Source of the DNA: Ichthyosporea sp. XGB-2017a | Taxonomy: Eukaryota > Opisthokonta > Ichthyosporea | Length of the DNA: 28,990 bases | Direction of reading: 5' to 3' | NCBI GenBank assembly: GCA_002811675.1 | Contig: PDIM01010340.1 | Coordinates: forward strand, 4,444-33,433 | Shown here: one piece after another, positions 8,512-17,007 of the stretch | Numbering within the stretch: position 1 is the first letter of the stretch | Layout of the letters: the number at the start of each line of letters is the position of its first letter | The notes under the pieces: model-generated | Told to the model about the DNA's origin: nothing | Seen by the model: only the letters and a program-made list of their open reading frames with translations | The model's database searches: none | Program-made: the position numbers and the translations under genes

Positions 8512-10271
8512 TATTTTTTCTTTAATAAATCAAGTGCTTTAAAGTTGGTTAGCATGAAGTCTTTTCAGAACTGTTTGTGTGTTCTATTTAAGTCGGCTGT
8601 CTAAGTACTTGTTTACTTTTAGTTCTTGGCACAGTCAAATATATAAAAGTCAAGCTGAAGTCAAGAGTTTGTGTCTTCTCAGAATTGACTACTTGAGTAC
8701 AGAAAGACCGCAAGACACTTAGTATTCCCTCTTTTGCTTATTATTTTTCAGAAAGAATTTGGAAGCAAATATCGACAACCCCACTAAATCCCGATGGGGA
8801 AATATCTTGTAGACATCGGCTATTACTCACACTGCATACGCCATCATGTGCTTACTACTCTTGATGGAGGAAGGAAACTAAACAACTAAAAAAGGAGCTC
8901 GCTTTGGTTTGTTTCAGAAAATAAACAATGACGTGGACAAGGGCGATCTATTTTCTGTTTCATCAATGTGTACTGTTTCATCAAAACCCCATCCCCTTGC
9001 CGCACAATGTTGTTGATAAAACACACAAATCTAAAAAAGCAAAGGACGTCGGCCACAGACCAATATCTTTTCGACTCCAGCCAGTCTACCGCGAAAGCTA
9101 ATGTTGTTTGGTTCTTCGGTTTGGTTCCCGCCCTGAAAATGTAAGGCTATCACTATGCTATCATAATTCCAAAACATCCCTTGAGTACAGCCCTCGAGGC
9201 TCGAAGATAGCAACACGGTGCAAAGCGTCACCAATAAATTACAGGGCTGCGGTAGATGGGAGAGATATAATGCTCAAAAGAAAACACATTCAAATAGCTG
9301 TACGTCCATTTAAAAGGTGCAAAGTTATCATAAAAAGTGAAAGAAGAAGATAAAAAAAGATAAAGTAAACAAAGTGGTTATTGAAATTTTTTAATGGATT
9401 TCGTTTGTTAGAAGAAGAAGGTGGAGCTCAGGGTGGAGCTAGTTACTCCATGTATTACAGATATCGTCATGACCTCTAAGATCCGAGACTGGAGCTTCGG
9501 ACTTAAATTGTTTTTGCAGTTGCCCAACTTTCCTGACCTGTAAATATTGCGCTGATGACTGATCCTCCGCAGTGACTCATCCCTTCAAAAAAAAAACAAG
9601 GATCAGTGTTCTGGATAGAGGGGCGAGGGGGCGAGGGAAACGGTCATGCACTCTGTGTTTTGCCATAGCCCATACCAAGATTTTAATCCTACGCAGAGGG
9701 CTCCCGTACATGAAACAATACCGAAGCCACGTTGACAAGTGTAAGAACTAAGAGCAACGCTTTTGATATCACAGAAGCTGCAAAGTAAACAGTAAACACA
9801 TTGGATCCCGCTGCAGTAATTCCATAATACACACAATATTGTCCTGGACTAAGTTCACCCGCTTATAGTGCTGCTCAATCGTCCGTGGTGTGATTCACAA
9901 GAGCCGCAACCATGCGCATGCTACATCCCTGTTTAAGAAGTTTAGTAATCCCCCATGCTCAAGTGTCGTGAGTGCATTTAAAGACGACCCCATAGAGTGC
10001 AAACTCCTTTCGTACCCATCCACTTATCGTCGCCCTTTGCACCATATTGGTGGTGTCATTTGCCGCCACACACAGGCCTACCACCTCATCTTCACCTGTC
10101 GACGGTCACATTTTCACACGAAATGCATGAAAGGAGAGATGAAAGGTTTGCTTGGTTTGAATGAGTGTCCTAAAACACTGTTTTTAAAAACCAGTCAACC
10201 ATTTAGTCAGAGGACAATATGTTTGAACTTCTGTGTTGTTCCTTGCACCAAATTTTAACTGGGTGTATTCC

Positions 10272-10319
10272 GCCTTTTGTAATTAATAAATAGCCTTTTG
10301 TAATTATAGTAATAAATAG
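10272..10319. repeat. Tandem duplication carrying two AATAAA hexamers
   Basis: A 21-base unit beginning gccttttgtaatta is followed directly by a 27-base copy with a six-base insertion. Each copy contains AATAAA. It looks like a local slippage duplication. Confidence 0.75.
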
Positions 10320-10688
10320 GAAATGGAACTCTTCGGGTTCTCTTTCTCTTTCGCCACCCTCGACTCAAACACTCCAAAGGCGTGAATAAGCTAAACTCGG
10401 GAGTCCCAAATATTACTCAAGGAGTGTTTAACGCCTACCTAAGTGGGAAATTGAACCACCGCTTAACCGCTTAGGGTTGTCAACATCCCTTTTATAAACT
10501 CCATTGCGGTTTGGACTACAATTCTTCACACATTGAGCAAGAAGTTTACCCATTTTCAGCCCCGTAATGGGAATAGCAACAGGACGACTGGCTAGGAGTT
10601 TGGTTTAAAAAAGAGCTTGTTCAAAAGTACGGTTGTTTAAAAAGTTAAGTTGCTTTGGGTAAAATTTATTTGATTTGAATTGTTTGAC

Positions 10689-10730
10689 TTGTTTTGTTTT
10701 GTTTTGGTTTTGGTTTTGTTTCGTTTCTTT
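10689..10730 (+). repeat. TTTTG-type low-complexity tract in the leader of the 1177-aa gene
   Basis: Repeated gttttg/gttttgg units cover about 40 bases and end just before the ATG at 10738. They would form a U/G-rich leader in the mRNA. The tract is clear by eye; a regulatory role is speculation. Confidence 0.7.
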
Positions 10731-10737
10731 TTGACAA

Positions 10738-13700
10738 ATGCCAGGTAAACCCCAACCAAAGAGATCGTTCACGGGCTCAGATTTGAACTTGAAGAGACGA
10801 GCCTCGTCAAGGTTTTCAATCCTTATACCTGATGCGATGTTCAGCGAGAAGTTCGTGTCGGGACCCGTACGTGGTGATATCGGACAATATAATGAGACTG
10901 GAAGTGATAAGAATAGCTATTGGCGGAAAACCATTGTCGCATTGTCAGTCTTGGTGGTGTTTATGTTTTCTTCAGTTGCGATTTTTCAATCGGGATCAAT
11001 AATGTCCCCCCAGAGTTTGAATGATGGACATGAAGAAGGGCTTGAGCTTTATCGACGCTCCAATGAGTTGACACAGGAGGAAGATTGTAGTTCCCCTCCA
11101 CGCTTTTATCCCCTTGAATTTCCTGATTCATTGGTTCAGGACACGTGCAAGGCTACATTTGAGTTCCTCACCACCGAGAAAAAGCTCATGGCCGTTCTGG
11201 ACAATGACCATTTGTACTTCAACGGGTTTGAATTGACTTGGGAGGATATCTATGAGGCATATGTTAAATACACGGAATCAAATACGGTTCGTCACATAAC
11301 TATCACCGCAGGACTCTTGAGGGCGACTTGGAAGAATTGTGAGAAGTTGAAGTCTCTCAATTATATACTGGAGTTTCCTGCTGTGAATGTTGTAGTTACT
11401 GCTTATGAAGTCTTTTCCATTTGCCCGGAGGGGCAGCGTCTTTCGTTGGTTACTTCGACTTCTCCCAAGCCGGCTGTATCTCTACCTGAAAGTAAAGCCG
11501 GTGATATTTCCATTAATGCCATCTATTCCATTGGTTCTTTTGATCGCCTTCTGGCGTCCGGGTTGGTTAATAGCGTACAGTATAGCGATTATGATGTTCA
11601 GTATGATCATCCCCTTTCAGGAAAGCTTGCTGAAACGCCGAAATGTTCAGAGCTTGAGCGGAATGATTTGATGTGTGTGGTAGACAGCACGACAATGCGG
11701 TTTCTCGTGTTTAAACAACCTGTTCCAAGCATTACTTTTCCAATTGTTCCCAACCAGGACATGGGACCAGGTGACATCAGTGTTACTGTGTATGACTTTA
11801 TAGATGCACAAACTGGTAATCCGCTTCCGGAAGATGTGCGACCTTCACTTACAAATTACGGCGTGTCAAAGGGGAAAAAGCTGCTATTGGCAGGCACAAA
11901 TGAACCAAACGATGCTGGTGGCATTGATAAGATAAATTGGGTTTCACGGGTTTTACAAGGATTTAAAGATCCTATAACTATACGAAAATCGATCATTGGC
12001 TTTTCGAACAATCTTTATCCAGGGCAGAGAGAACCTCCTGTACAATTAAATCAAGCTCACGGTAAACGAAGTGTAACAGAAAAAAGTTACGATGGCCTTA
12101 AAGAGGCTGATCCCGTGTTTGTGAACCAGTTGAAGACATGTACACTCAATATGGCTACAGATTTAATGCTACCCGAACACCGGGAAAGCCTTTCTAAAAA
12201 GACAGAGCCAGAAATGTTAAACGCGATATATGTAATGTTGGATAAATTGGGTGGAGCTGATGCTGTGGCTGGAATTCGTCGCGCCGTGGAGAAGGCTCGT
12301 GAAAGGTATGAAATGAAATATGTTCCGGAAATCTCCGTGCTTTCTTCTGGAATAGTTTACAGTAACTTTCGCAACTATGTTGATCAATTTGGCTCTTTTG
12401 TTGCTAACAATATATTGGTGGAGTACATTTTTGGAAAAACAAAAACCAACAAAGATGAAGCTATAGCACACAGTAAACAAGGGCTTGCGGCTGCAGATGC
12501 TGCCTTATCAACTTACGACGCGCTTCGGAAGAATCTAGAGAGTACTTCGTTGGCATACAGCAGTTTGATGTCTGACCAGACCTCCTTATTGGTTGCCCTC
12601 GATTCGCGTTTGTCTCGGTTTGAAGAGGCTTGCAACCTTTGGAAATTAAAGACGAGTTCTCTGGCTGTGGTGAATGTTTTAAAATCAGTGATAAATTTGG
12701 GAAAGGCAGTTGCTAAAGCCAAAGAAAACCCATCTGGAGTGGTCAGTGCTGGTGTGGATCTAGGGAAAAAGGTTATTAGTGCGGATCATGCGTTTCAAGA
12801 TATTGATATGATCAAAGATAAAGTAAAGGACCTTCTAAGAAGCACAGATAACCTTCAGAAAGGTCTGGGGACAGCAGCAGAGACATTTTCCCATGTTTTG
12901 AAACAACAGGAGAGTTTTGCTGAAGAGATCGAGGAAGCGGGAGTGGGGCTGAGCTCATCCACCAAACGGATTCCCATCCCTAAAGATGCTGGCGAATCAA
13001 TTGACTTGGCAGCATTTTACTCAAGTAAAGTTAACTTTGAAATTTTAGGTGACAGGGCTCGTGCTTTTTTTGAAGTGCTTCTCAGTCTTAATGGGGAGTA
13101 TGAGCCAACACGTGAGCTTAAAGCAACTGCAAGTGAAGTACGCGATGGGCTAGTGGCCTATGCATTTCGAGGTGCAACAGCAATGGACTCTGCGGTATCG
13201 CTGCTACGACTTAACAGTGAGTGTTTCATTGGTCAGATTAACCTTGCCATGCTGTGGAACAATTACTTGGTTCAAGTCGAACTTATCTCGCGTATCAGTG
13301 ATCAAATAGTGACTCAGAGAGCTTATGCCATCCAAGCCTTTAACAGTGGAATGGCTTCGCGTCGCTTTTTGATTGGCAAAGCTATTGAGCTATGTGATCA
13401 ATACAATTATGTATTGAGGTATTCCTCTGCAGATACCAAATGTATGCAAAAAATAGTGGGAAGTATTACCAGTGGTGATAATCCCAAACTTCATTCTCTG
13501 AAAGAATTTGCCGAAGCGATTGGAGCTGGTAATGTTGGGGTGCCTGTTGATAATCCCAATACGCTGATGGGGCTTCTTAATACCGCTTACGTGCCTGGCA
13601 AGGATATTGACATGAGTAATAGATTACAATTTCGTTATGGAGTTGACATTCCTGGGCTGATAACTTGGGATACTTCTGGAAAGCGTCCAAGAGCTATTGT

Positions 13701-14271
13701 TTCTTTAACTGCCCATCCGAAGGCTCTAAGTCGGCCCCATATCAAAGAGGATTCTACATCTATTCCGGGTGCGACTCCAGATCCATTTACCATGACGGTA
13801 ATAGGACCTCAGATATCAGAAATTGCTGCTGTTTTGTATAGGAAGAATGGCCATACAAACTTCCCATCTGCTCGAATCACCTTCGGTCCCGAAAGTAACT
13901 CTACGTGTTATATTTCGCAGGGTAACTTGGGTGTCACACCTTACAGCCGCGGTGTTGTGTCTGTGCTTCAAAGCATAATTCCTGTGACTGACGCTGCGGG
14001 CAAAGAACCGGCATTTTGTGAAGATGATGATAAATGTGATCCTACATTGAAGATATTCGACACAGATGCGACCTACAAGATCACCTACACGGATGTGGCA
14101 AAAGCTCTTAACATGGATGGCGAGAAGCGATTGTCACTCCCTTCTCCATTTTCTGTGATGGATATATCTTGGGACAGGGATATGAACAGTGACGACGAAC
14201 TATTTGAGAATCCTACTTATCTTGGTTTGTACTTTAAGGGGAAGGGACGTGAAAATGAAATGCAGCTTTAA
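10738..14271 (+). CDS. Type II membrane protein with long helical ectodomain, 1177 aa, unknown family
   Basis: A single exon from ATG 10738 to TAA. A basic cytosolic N-terminus of about 63 residues precedes one membrane helix (about 65-84, IVALSVLVVFMFSSVAIF). The remaining roughly 1090 residues would be lumenal or extracellular. A mixed alpha/beta region with several Cys covers about 90-440. A helix-rich region follows at about 470-960. Within it, two long amphipathic heptad-like helices (about 570-635 and 690-745) flank a Gly/Ala/Val-rich stretch (about 640-682) containing SLAVVNVLKSVINLGKAVAK. The C-terminal 170 residues look beta-rich. I recognise no family. The long-helix plus hydrophobic-insert pattern recalls helical pore-forming proteins, but this is only a resemblance in layout. 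AATAAA follows at 14325. The coding status is firm; the function is unknown. Confidence 0.85.
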   Translation: MPGKPQPKRSFTGSDLNLKRRASSRFSILIPDAMFSEKFVSGPVRGDIGQYNETGSDKNSYWRKTIVALSVLVVFMFSSVAIFQSGSIMSPQSLNDGHEEGLELYRRSNELTQEEDCSSPPRFYPLEFPDSLVQDTCKATFEFLTTEKKLMAVLDNDHLYFNGFELTWEDIYEAYVKYTESNTVRHITITAGLLRATWKNCEKLKSLNYILEFPAVNVVVTAYEVFSICPEGQRLSLVTSTSPKPAVSLPESKAGDISINAIYSIGSFDRLLASGLVNSVQYSDYDVQYDHPLSGKLAETPKCSELERNDLMCVVDSTTMRFLVFKQPVPSITFPIVPNQDMGPGDISVTVYDFIDAQTGNPLPEDVRPSLTNYGVSKGKKLLLAGTNEPNDAGGIDKINWVSRVLQGFKDPITIRKSIIGFSNNLYPGQREPPVQLNQAHGKRSVTEKSYDGLKEADPVFVNQLKTCTLNMATDLMLPEHRESLSKKTEPEMLNAIYVMLDKLGGADAVAGIRRAVEKARERYEMKYVPEISVLSSGIVYSNFRNYVDQFGSFVANNILVEYIFGKTKTNKDEAIAHSKQGLAAADAALSTYDALRKNLESTSLAYSSLMSDQTSLLVALDSRLSRFEEACNLWKLKTSSLAVVNVLKSVINLGKAVAKAKENPSGVVSAGVDLGKKVISADHAFQDIDMIKDKVKDLLRSTDNLQKGLGTAAETFSHVLKQQESFAEEIEEAGVGLSSSTKRIPIPKDAGESIDLAAFYSSKVNFEILGDRARAFFEVLLSLNGEYEPTRELKATASEVRDGLVAYAFRGATAMDSAVSLLRLNSECFIGQINLAMLWNNYLVQVELISRISDQIVTQRAYAIQAFNSGMASRRFLIGKAIELCDQYNYVLRYSSADTKCMQKIVGSITSGDNPKLHSLKEFAEAIGAGNVGVPVDNPNTLMGLLNTAYVPGKDIDMSNRLQFRYGVDIPGLITWDTSGKRPRAIVSLTAHPKALSRPHIKEDSTSIPGATPDPFTMTVIGPQISEIAAVLYRKNGHTNFPSARITFGPESNSTCYISQGNLGVTPYSRGVVSVLQSIIPVTDAAGKEPAFCEDDDKCDPTLKIFDTDATYKITYTDVAKALNMDGEKRLSLPSPFSVMDISWDRDMNSDDELFENPTYLGLYFKGKGRENEMQL

Positions 14272-14324
14272 ATGTACCCCTATCTGTAATTAAGTCATTC
14301 TTGAACGGCAGGTACAACCGAAAC

Positions 14325-14330
14325 AATAAA
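14325..14330 (+). terminator. Polyadenylation signal of the 1177-aa gene
   Basis: AATAAA lies 54 bases after the TAA stop of the type II membrane protein gene. Confidence 0.5.
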
Positions 14331-15518
14331 CCTCCAGTTGTCAACTACCGAACGCTGCATATCTTTTTTCAGACTTCCTGGGAACATTTTCTTCACAAGT
14401 CTGGTGCCGTTTCACATTCCAGACCTGCTGGTTTTTTCCGTTTTCAAAAATGTTCCCTACAAAGCGAGATATTGAACAAAATCTGTTGTTGTTTTTTGTT
14501 TGGGTTGGTTGATTTGCTGCTTCTTGCATTGCGTGAAGACTTGAAAATGGTAAATCGAGTATGCCAACTAGCGACGGCGTGGGAATATCCAATAGCTTTC
14601 ACTATTCACAGGCAGAATCTAGCGATGAAGACTATGATTTGAACTGTTATGATTTAGTTTCGAAGAGGTGACCTCTAACAATATTGTGTTGACGGTTGGC
14701 GACGCCGATGAGCAAATCTTTGAGGTTTTCAAGACAATTTTTTTACCTGCGTTCACATCAAACTTGCGTGTAAATCACGCAATGAAGGAAGTACTTGACA
14801 AAATGGCGGCGGATATTAAGAAACGAAGACTGAAGTGGTTGCCTTTTAATAGCAAATGCCCATTATTCAATGATGTAAAGCGTCTGGTCAGGACAGCATA
14901 TGTGAGGGGTTTTCTGCAACCGAAGCTTCTACGGGGATGATCGAAGCTGCAAGGTTCTGGGGAGGTCTTTTGACGGCTGGTGAGATTTAGTCCATAGATG
15001 GGCTGCTGACTATTCAGAGGATGCTTTGCTTTGTATGGACTCACTTTGCTCGAGGGAGGTCTCTACTATTGCAGGTGATTCGGAAATAATAACATGGCAA
15101 ATGCTGGAACACTTGGGTCTCTGAACGGTGACGATAGCGACACCGCAACACACTGGTAGCAATGTTATACACGCGAAGATGCCAAAAATGTAAACAATTA
15201 GATCGTTAACCAAAATTGGTAAGTGAGATATCTAAATATAGGCAATTGGTTGGAAAGCAGCCAATCAACAAAGCCATAAATCCAGAATACCATGTAGACA
15301 TCCGTTGTACACAGTGGGTACTTACGTCATGAGACATTATGGCCTGGAAGCTGGTTGCTACTCTATTTGCTCACAGTTATATCTGAAGACTCAACAATGA
15401 GAATCGTACATAGGGACATTTCTTTCCGAACTTTCTCAACAAATGCCTCTTTTATGTAGTTTTTGATCGAATCTGTTAAAAAGTCCTTTAGCTACATACT
15501 TTTGTCCAACTTACAAAA

Positions 15519-15530
15519 TATAATATATAC
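15519..15530 (+). promoter_or_regulatory. AT-rich TATA-like element close to the start of the WBP1/VOPP1-like gene
   Basis: TATAATATATAC lies only about 31-42 bases upstream of the ATG at 15561. If used, the mRNA leader would be very short. The motif is common in AT-rich DNA, so the support is modest. Confidence 0.3.
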
Positions 15531-15560
15531 AATTTAGCTCTCATAAAAGCAGACAGCAAC

Positions 15561-15896
15561 ATGTCTTACACCACAAGGTACAATAACCATAACAACAATG
15601 GCCATTATAGAAACGGTTATTGCACTGTTTACCATACAGATGACACTGGAATGACCAGTTTTGAATACAGTAAATGCCCTTTGGGATGCTGCTCTGGCGA
15701 ATCTGATGGATGCTGCCAAATAACTCAGGTATGGTGGTTTTGGATGATAATTGCTGTAACTATTTTAGCAATTGCTGCAGGCTGCCTGGCATACGTGTAC
15801 AAGGATACATTAAGAGGATGGATGTTTGTCAATAGGAACAGTTCGTCCAAAATTTGTGACAGTGGGAAGGGAAGGACAAAGACAAGCTTTGTTTAA
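15561..15896 (+). CDS. Small Cys-rich single-pass membrane protein, WBP1/VOPP1-like, 111 aa
   Basis: ATG 15561 to TAA. There is no N-terminal signal peptide. An Asn/His/Tyr-rich start is followed by a Cys cluster (KCPLGCCSGESDGCCQI, about residues 38-54), then a membrane helix starting with VWWFWMIIAV (about 57-80) and a short basic tail. A paired-Cys ectodomain directly followed by a WWFW-type helix is the layout of the metazoan WBP1/VOPP1 and Shisa-like small membrane proteins, which act as adaptors in trafficking. That family also has proline-rich PPxY tails; this tail has none, so the likeness may be only architectural. AATAAA follows at 16099. Codon-level integrity and the transmembrane segment make it a plausible real gene. 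The role is unknown. Confidence 0.65.
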   Translation: MSYTTRYNNHNNNGHYRNGYCTVYHTDDTGMTSFEYSKCPLGCCSGESDGCCQITQVWWFWMIIAVTILAIAAGCLAYVYKDTLRGWMFVNRNSSSKICDSGKGRTKTSFV

Positions 15897-16098
15897 CCCC
15901 GTGGTAAGAGCTTAGGCCCTTCGGAAAATTTGTTCCTTTTTGTTATCAAAACGAGAGGCAGACTGATTTTTTCCATGCTACTGTAAACAGGGGGCTTTAC
16001 AGATGAATTGTCAAGCCCGCTTCAGATGACGGCCTCTCGCCTCACTCTAAGAATAACATCACACAGCCATCAAACAAGATGTTTGCAAATAACTCAGA

Positions 16099-16104
16099 AT
16101 AAAA
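16099..16104 (+). terminator. Polyadenylation signal after the WBP1/VOPP1-like gene
   Basis: AATAAA lies about 200 bases downstream of the stop codon; no closer copy is present. Confidence 0.4.
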
Positions 16105-16352
16105 AGTTGTATTTCTGGTATATTTCTTTCGAGTTTGAGTGGACTTTGTGGTGCTGGAGACTTAAGAAAGGTACGCAATAGGTTCAAAAGAAGACTTAGT
16201 TCAGGTAGAAGTAGGTACCAAGAATACAAACTGTATAAACTAATGAAGCTGTGGACTGCGAGCTCAGTTCCTTTGCTGGACTCAAAAGAGTTTGGAATTA
16301 TCTGTATTTTCCTCGTGGAAAGAAGCGATTGTTGTCCTCATTTCCTTGTGCA

Positions 16353-16548
16353 GAAAAGACGGAACCGTATGAGGATCAAAGAAAACGAAATGGAATGGAT
16401 TTATAAGAACCCATGAAAAGAAAATATAAAGAGCCGCTTAGGATACGTAGAAGGGGGTCGGTCTGTATATTTTCTTTTAAGGCGCTCATGGGTTCTTATA
16501 ATCCATTCCATTTCGTTTTGTTTGATCCTCATACGGTTCTGTCTTTTC
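16353..16548. repeat. Long near-perfect inverted repeat (foldback hairpin)
   Basis: The left arm 16353-16428 (76 bases) is the reverse complement of the right arm 16466-16548 (83 bases), separated by a 37-base spacer. Aligned by eye, the arms differ by two substitutions, one single-base gap and one eight-base insertion in the right arm. A transcript from either strand would fold into a hairpin of about 75 base pairs. No flanking target duplication or transposase is evident. It could be a foldback transposable element, a young small-RNA precursor or a recent inverted duplication. Confidence 0.92.
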
Positions 16549-16924
16549 CACCAGTCGACGGGCTGGGAATATTTTTTTTACACAACACAGAAGGTAGAGG
16601 GAGTTGAGACAAATAACAATCAAGCCAAAACAAATCAAACAAAAAAGCACCCCAATAGACGGATAAAAAAAGAAATCTAAATCTCTTCGCCTCAAGAATT
16701 GGCCAAAGTTGAAAGAGCCAAAACCCGAAAAGAGATAACCAGAGCCAAGTGTACCCTAATTTCCGACGAATAACCCACGTGATTACAAGGGACACTACAC
16801 GCCTGCCAGTCCCAAGTCTCAATTAGTCCTGCCGCCTGCTCCATCGCTTTTTTTATTTTCTGTTCTTTTGATTTTGAAGTCGATTTTGCAATTGGTTGAG
16901 ATTTTGTTTTTGGAAGGAAATGCA

Positions 16925-17005
16925 ATGAATTTCATATCACAGTGGCTGGTCATTGGTCCTTTAGTGTGTGTGTATGCTGCTTGGTTGCCGCGTTTCCGGT
17001 GTTAG
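16925..17005 (+). promoter_or_regulatory. Upstream open reading frame before the LRR gene
   Basis: ATG 16925 opens a 26-codon frame ending in TAG at 17003-17005, two bases before the likely main ATG at 17008. If it lies in the mRNA leader it could restrain translation or allow reinitiation. Its presence in the transcript is unproven. Confidence 0.4.
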
Positions 17006-17007
17006 GG

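Larger units (their letters stand above)
8512..10737. other. Gene-poor 2.2 kb stretch
   Basis: No convincing gene on either strand. It includes an isolated TATAAAAG at 8642-8649, a short duplicated 12-mer near 8955-8984, and an ATG-less 122-codon open frame at 9890-10258 whose translation is Cys/His-rich but matches nothing I know. It also holds a small tandem duplication at 10272-10319 and a T/G-rich tract just before the next gene. It may hold decayed sequence, an unrecognised noncoding RNA or exons of an intron-containing gene. Confidence 0.5.
14272..15560. other. Gene-poor region with possible decayed coding traces
   Basis: There is no firm gene in 1289 bases. Two open frames overlap with a frame change: an acidic 36-codon frame from ATG 14561 that stops at 14671, and an ATG-less 90-codon frame at 14668-14940 with a basic helical look (KKRRLKWLPF). 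They may be pieces of one broken gene. On the minus strand, 15010-15213 reads as a membrane-helix segment (LIVYIFGIFACITLLPVCCG) with a short polar tail; it lacks a clear start and could be a last exon. All are low confidence. Confidence 0.35.
15897..17007. other. Intergenic region containing a long inverted repeat and the LRR-gene leader
   Basis: No supported protein gene in about 1.1 kb. A frame at 16135-16416 lacks an ATG start and ends inside the left arm of the inverted repeat. The region carries the hairpin at 16353-16548 and, near its right end, a 26-codon upstream reading frame before the LRR gene. Confidence 0.5.

Noticed and set aside
9890-10258. A 122-codon Cys/His-rich frame
   Set aside because: It has no ATG start and no family match, and low-complexity flanks; kept only as a note in the gene-poor region.
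16135-16416. A 93-codon frame ending in the inverted repeat
   Set aside because: It lacks an ATG start, and its last part is explained by the repeat arm.
16942-17007. GTG-initiated N-terminal extension of the LRR protein
   Set aside because: The first in-frame ATG (17008) gives a standard signal peptide; a GTG start is unlikely in a eukaryotic nuclear gene.
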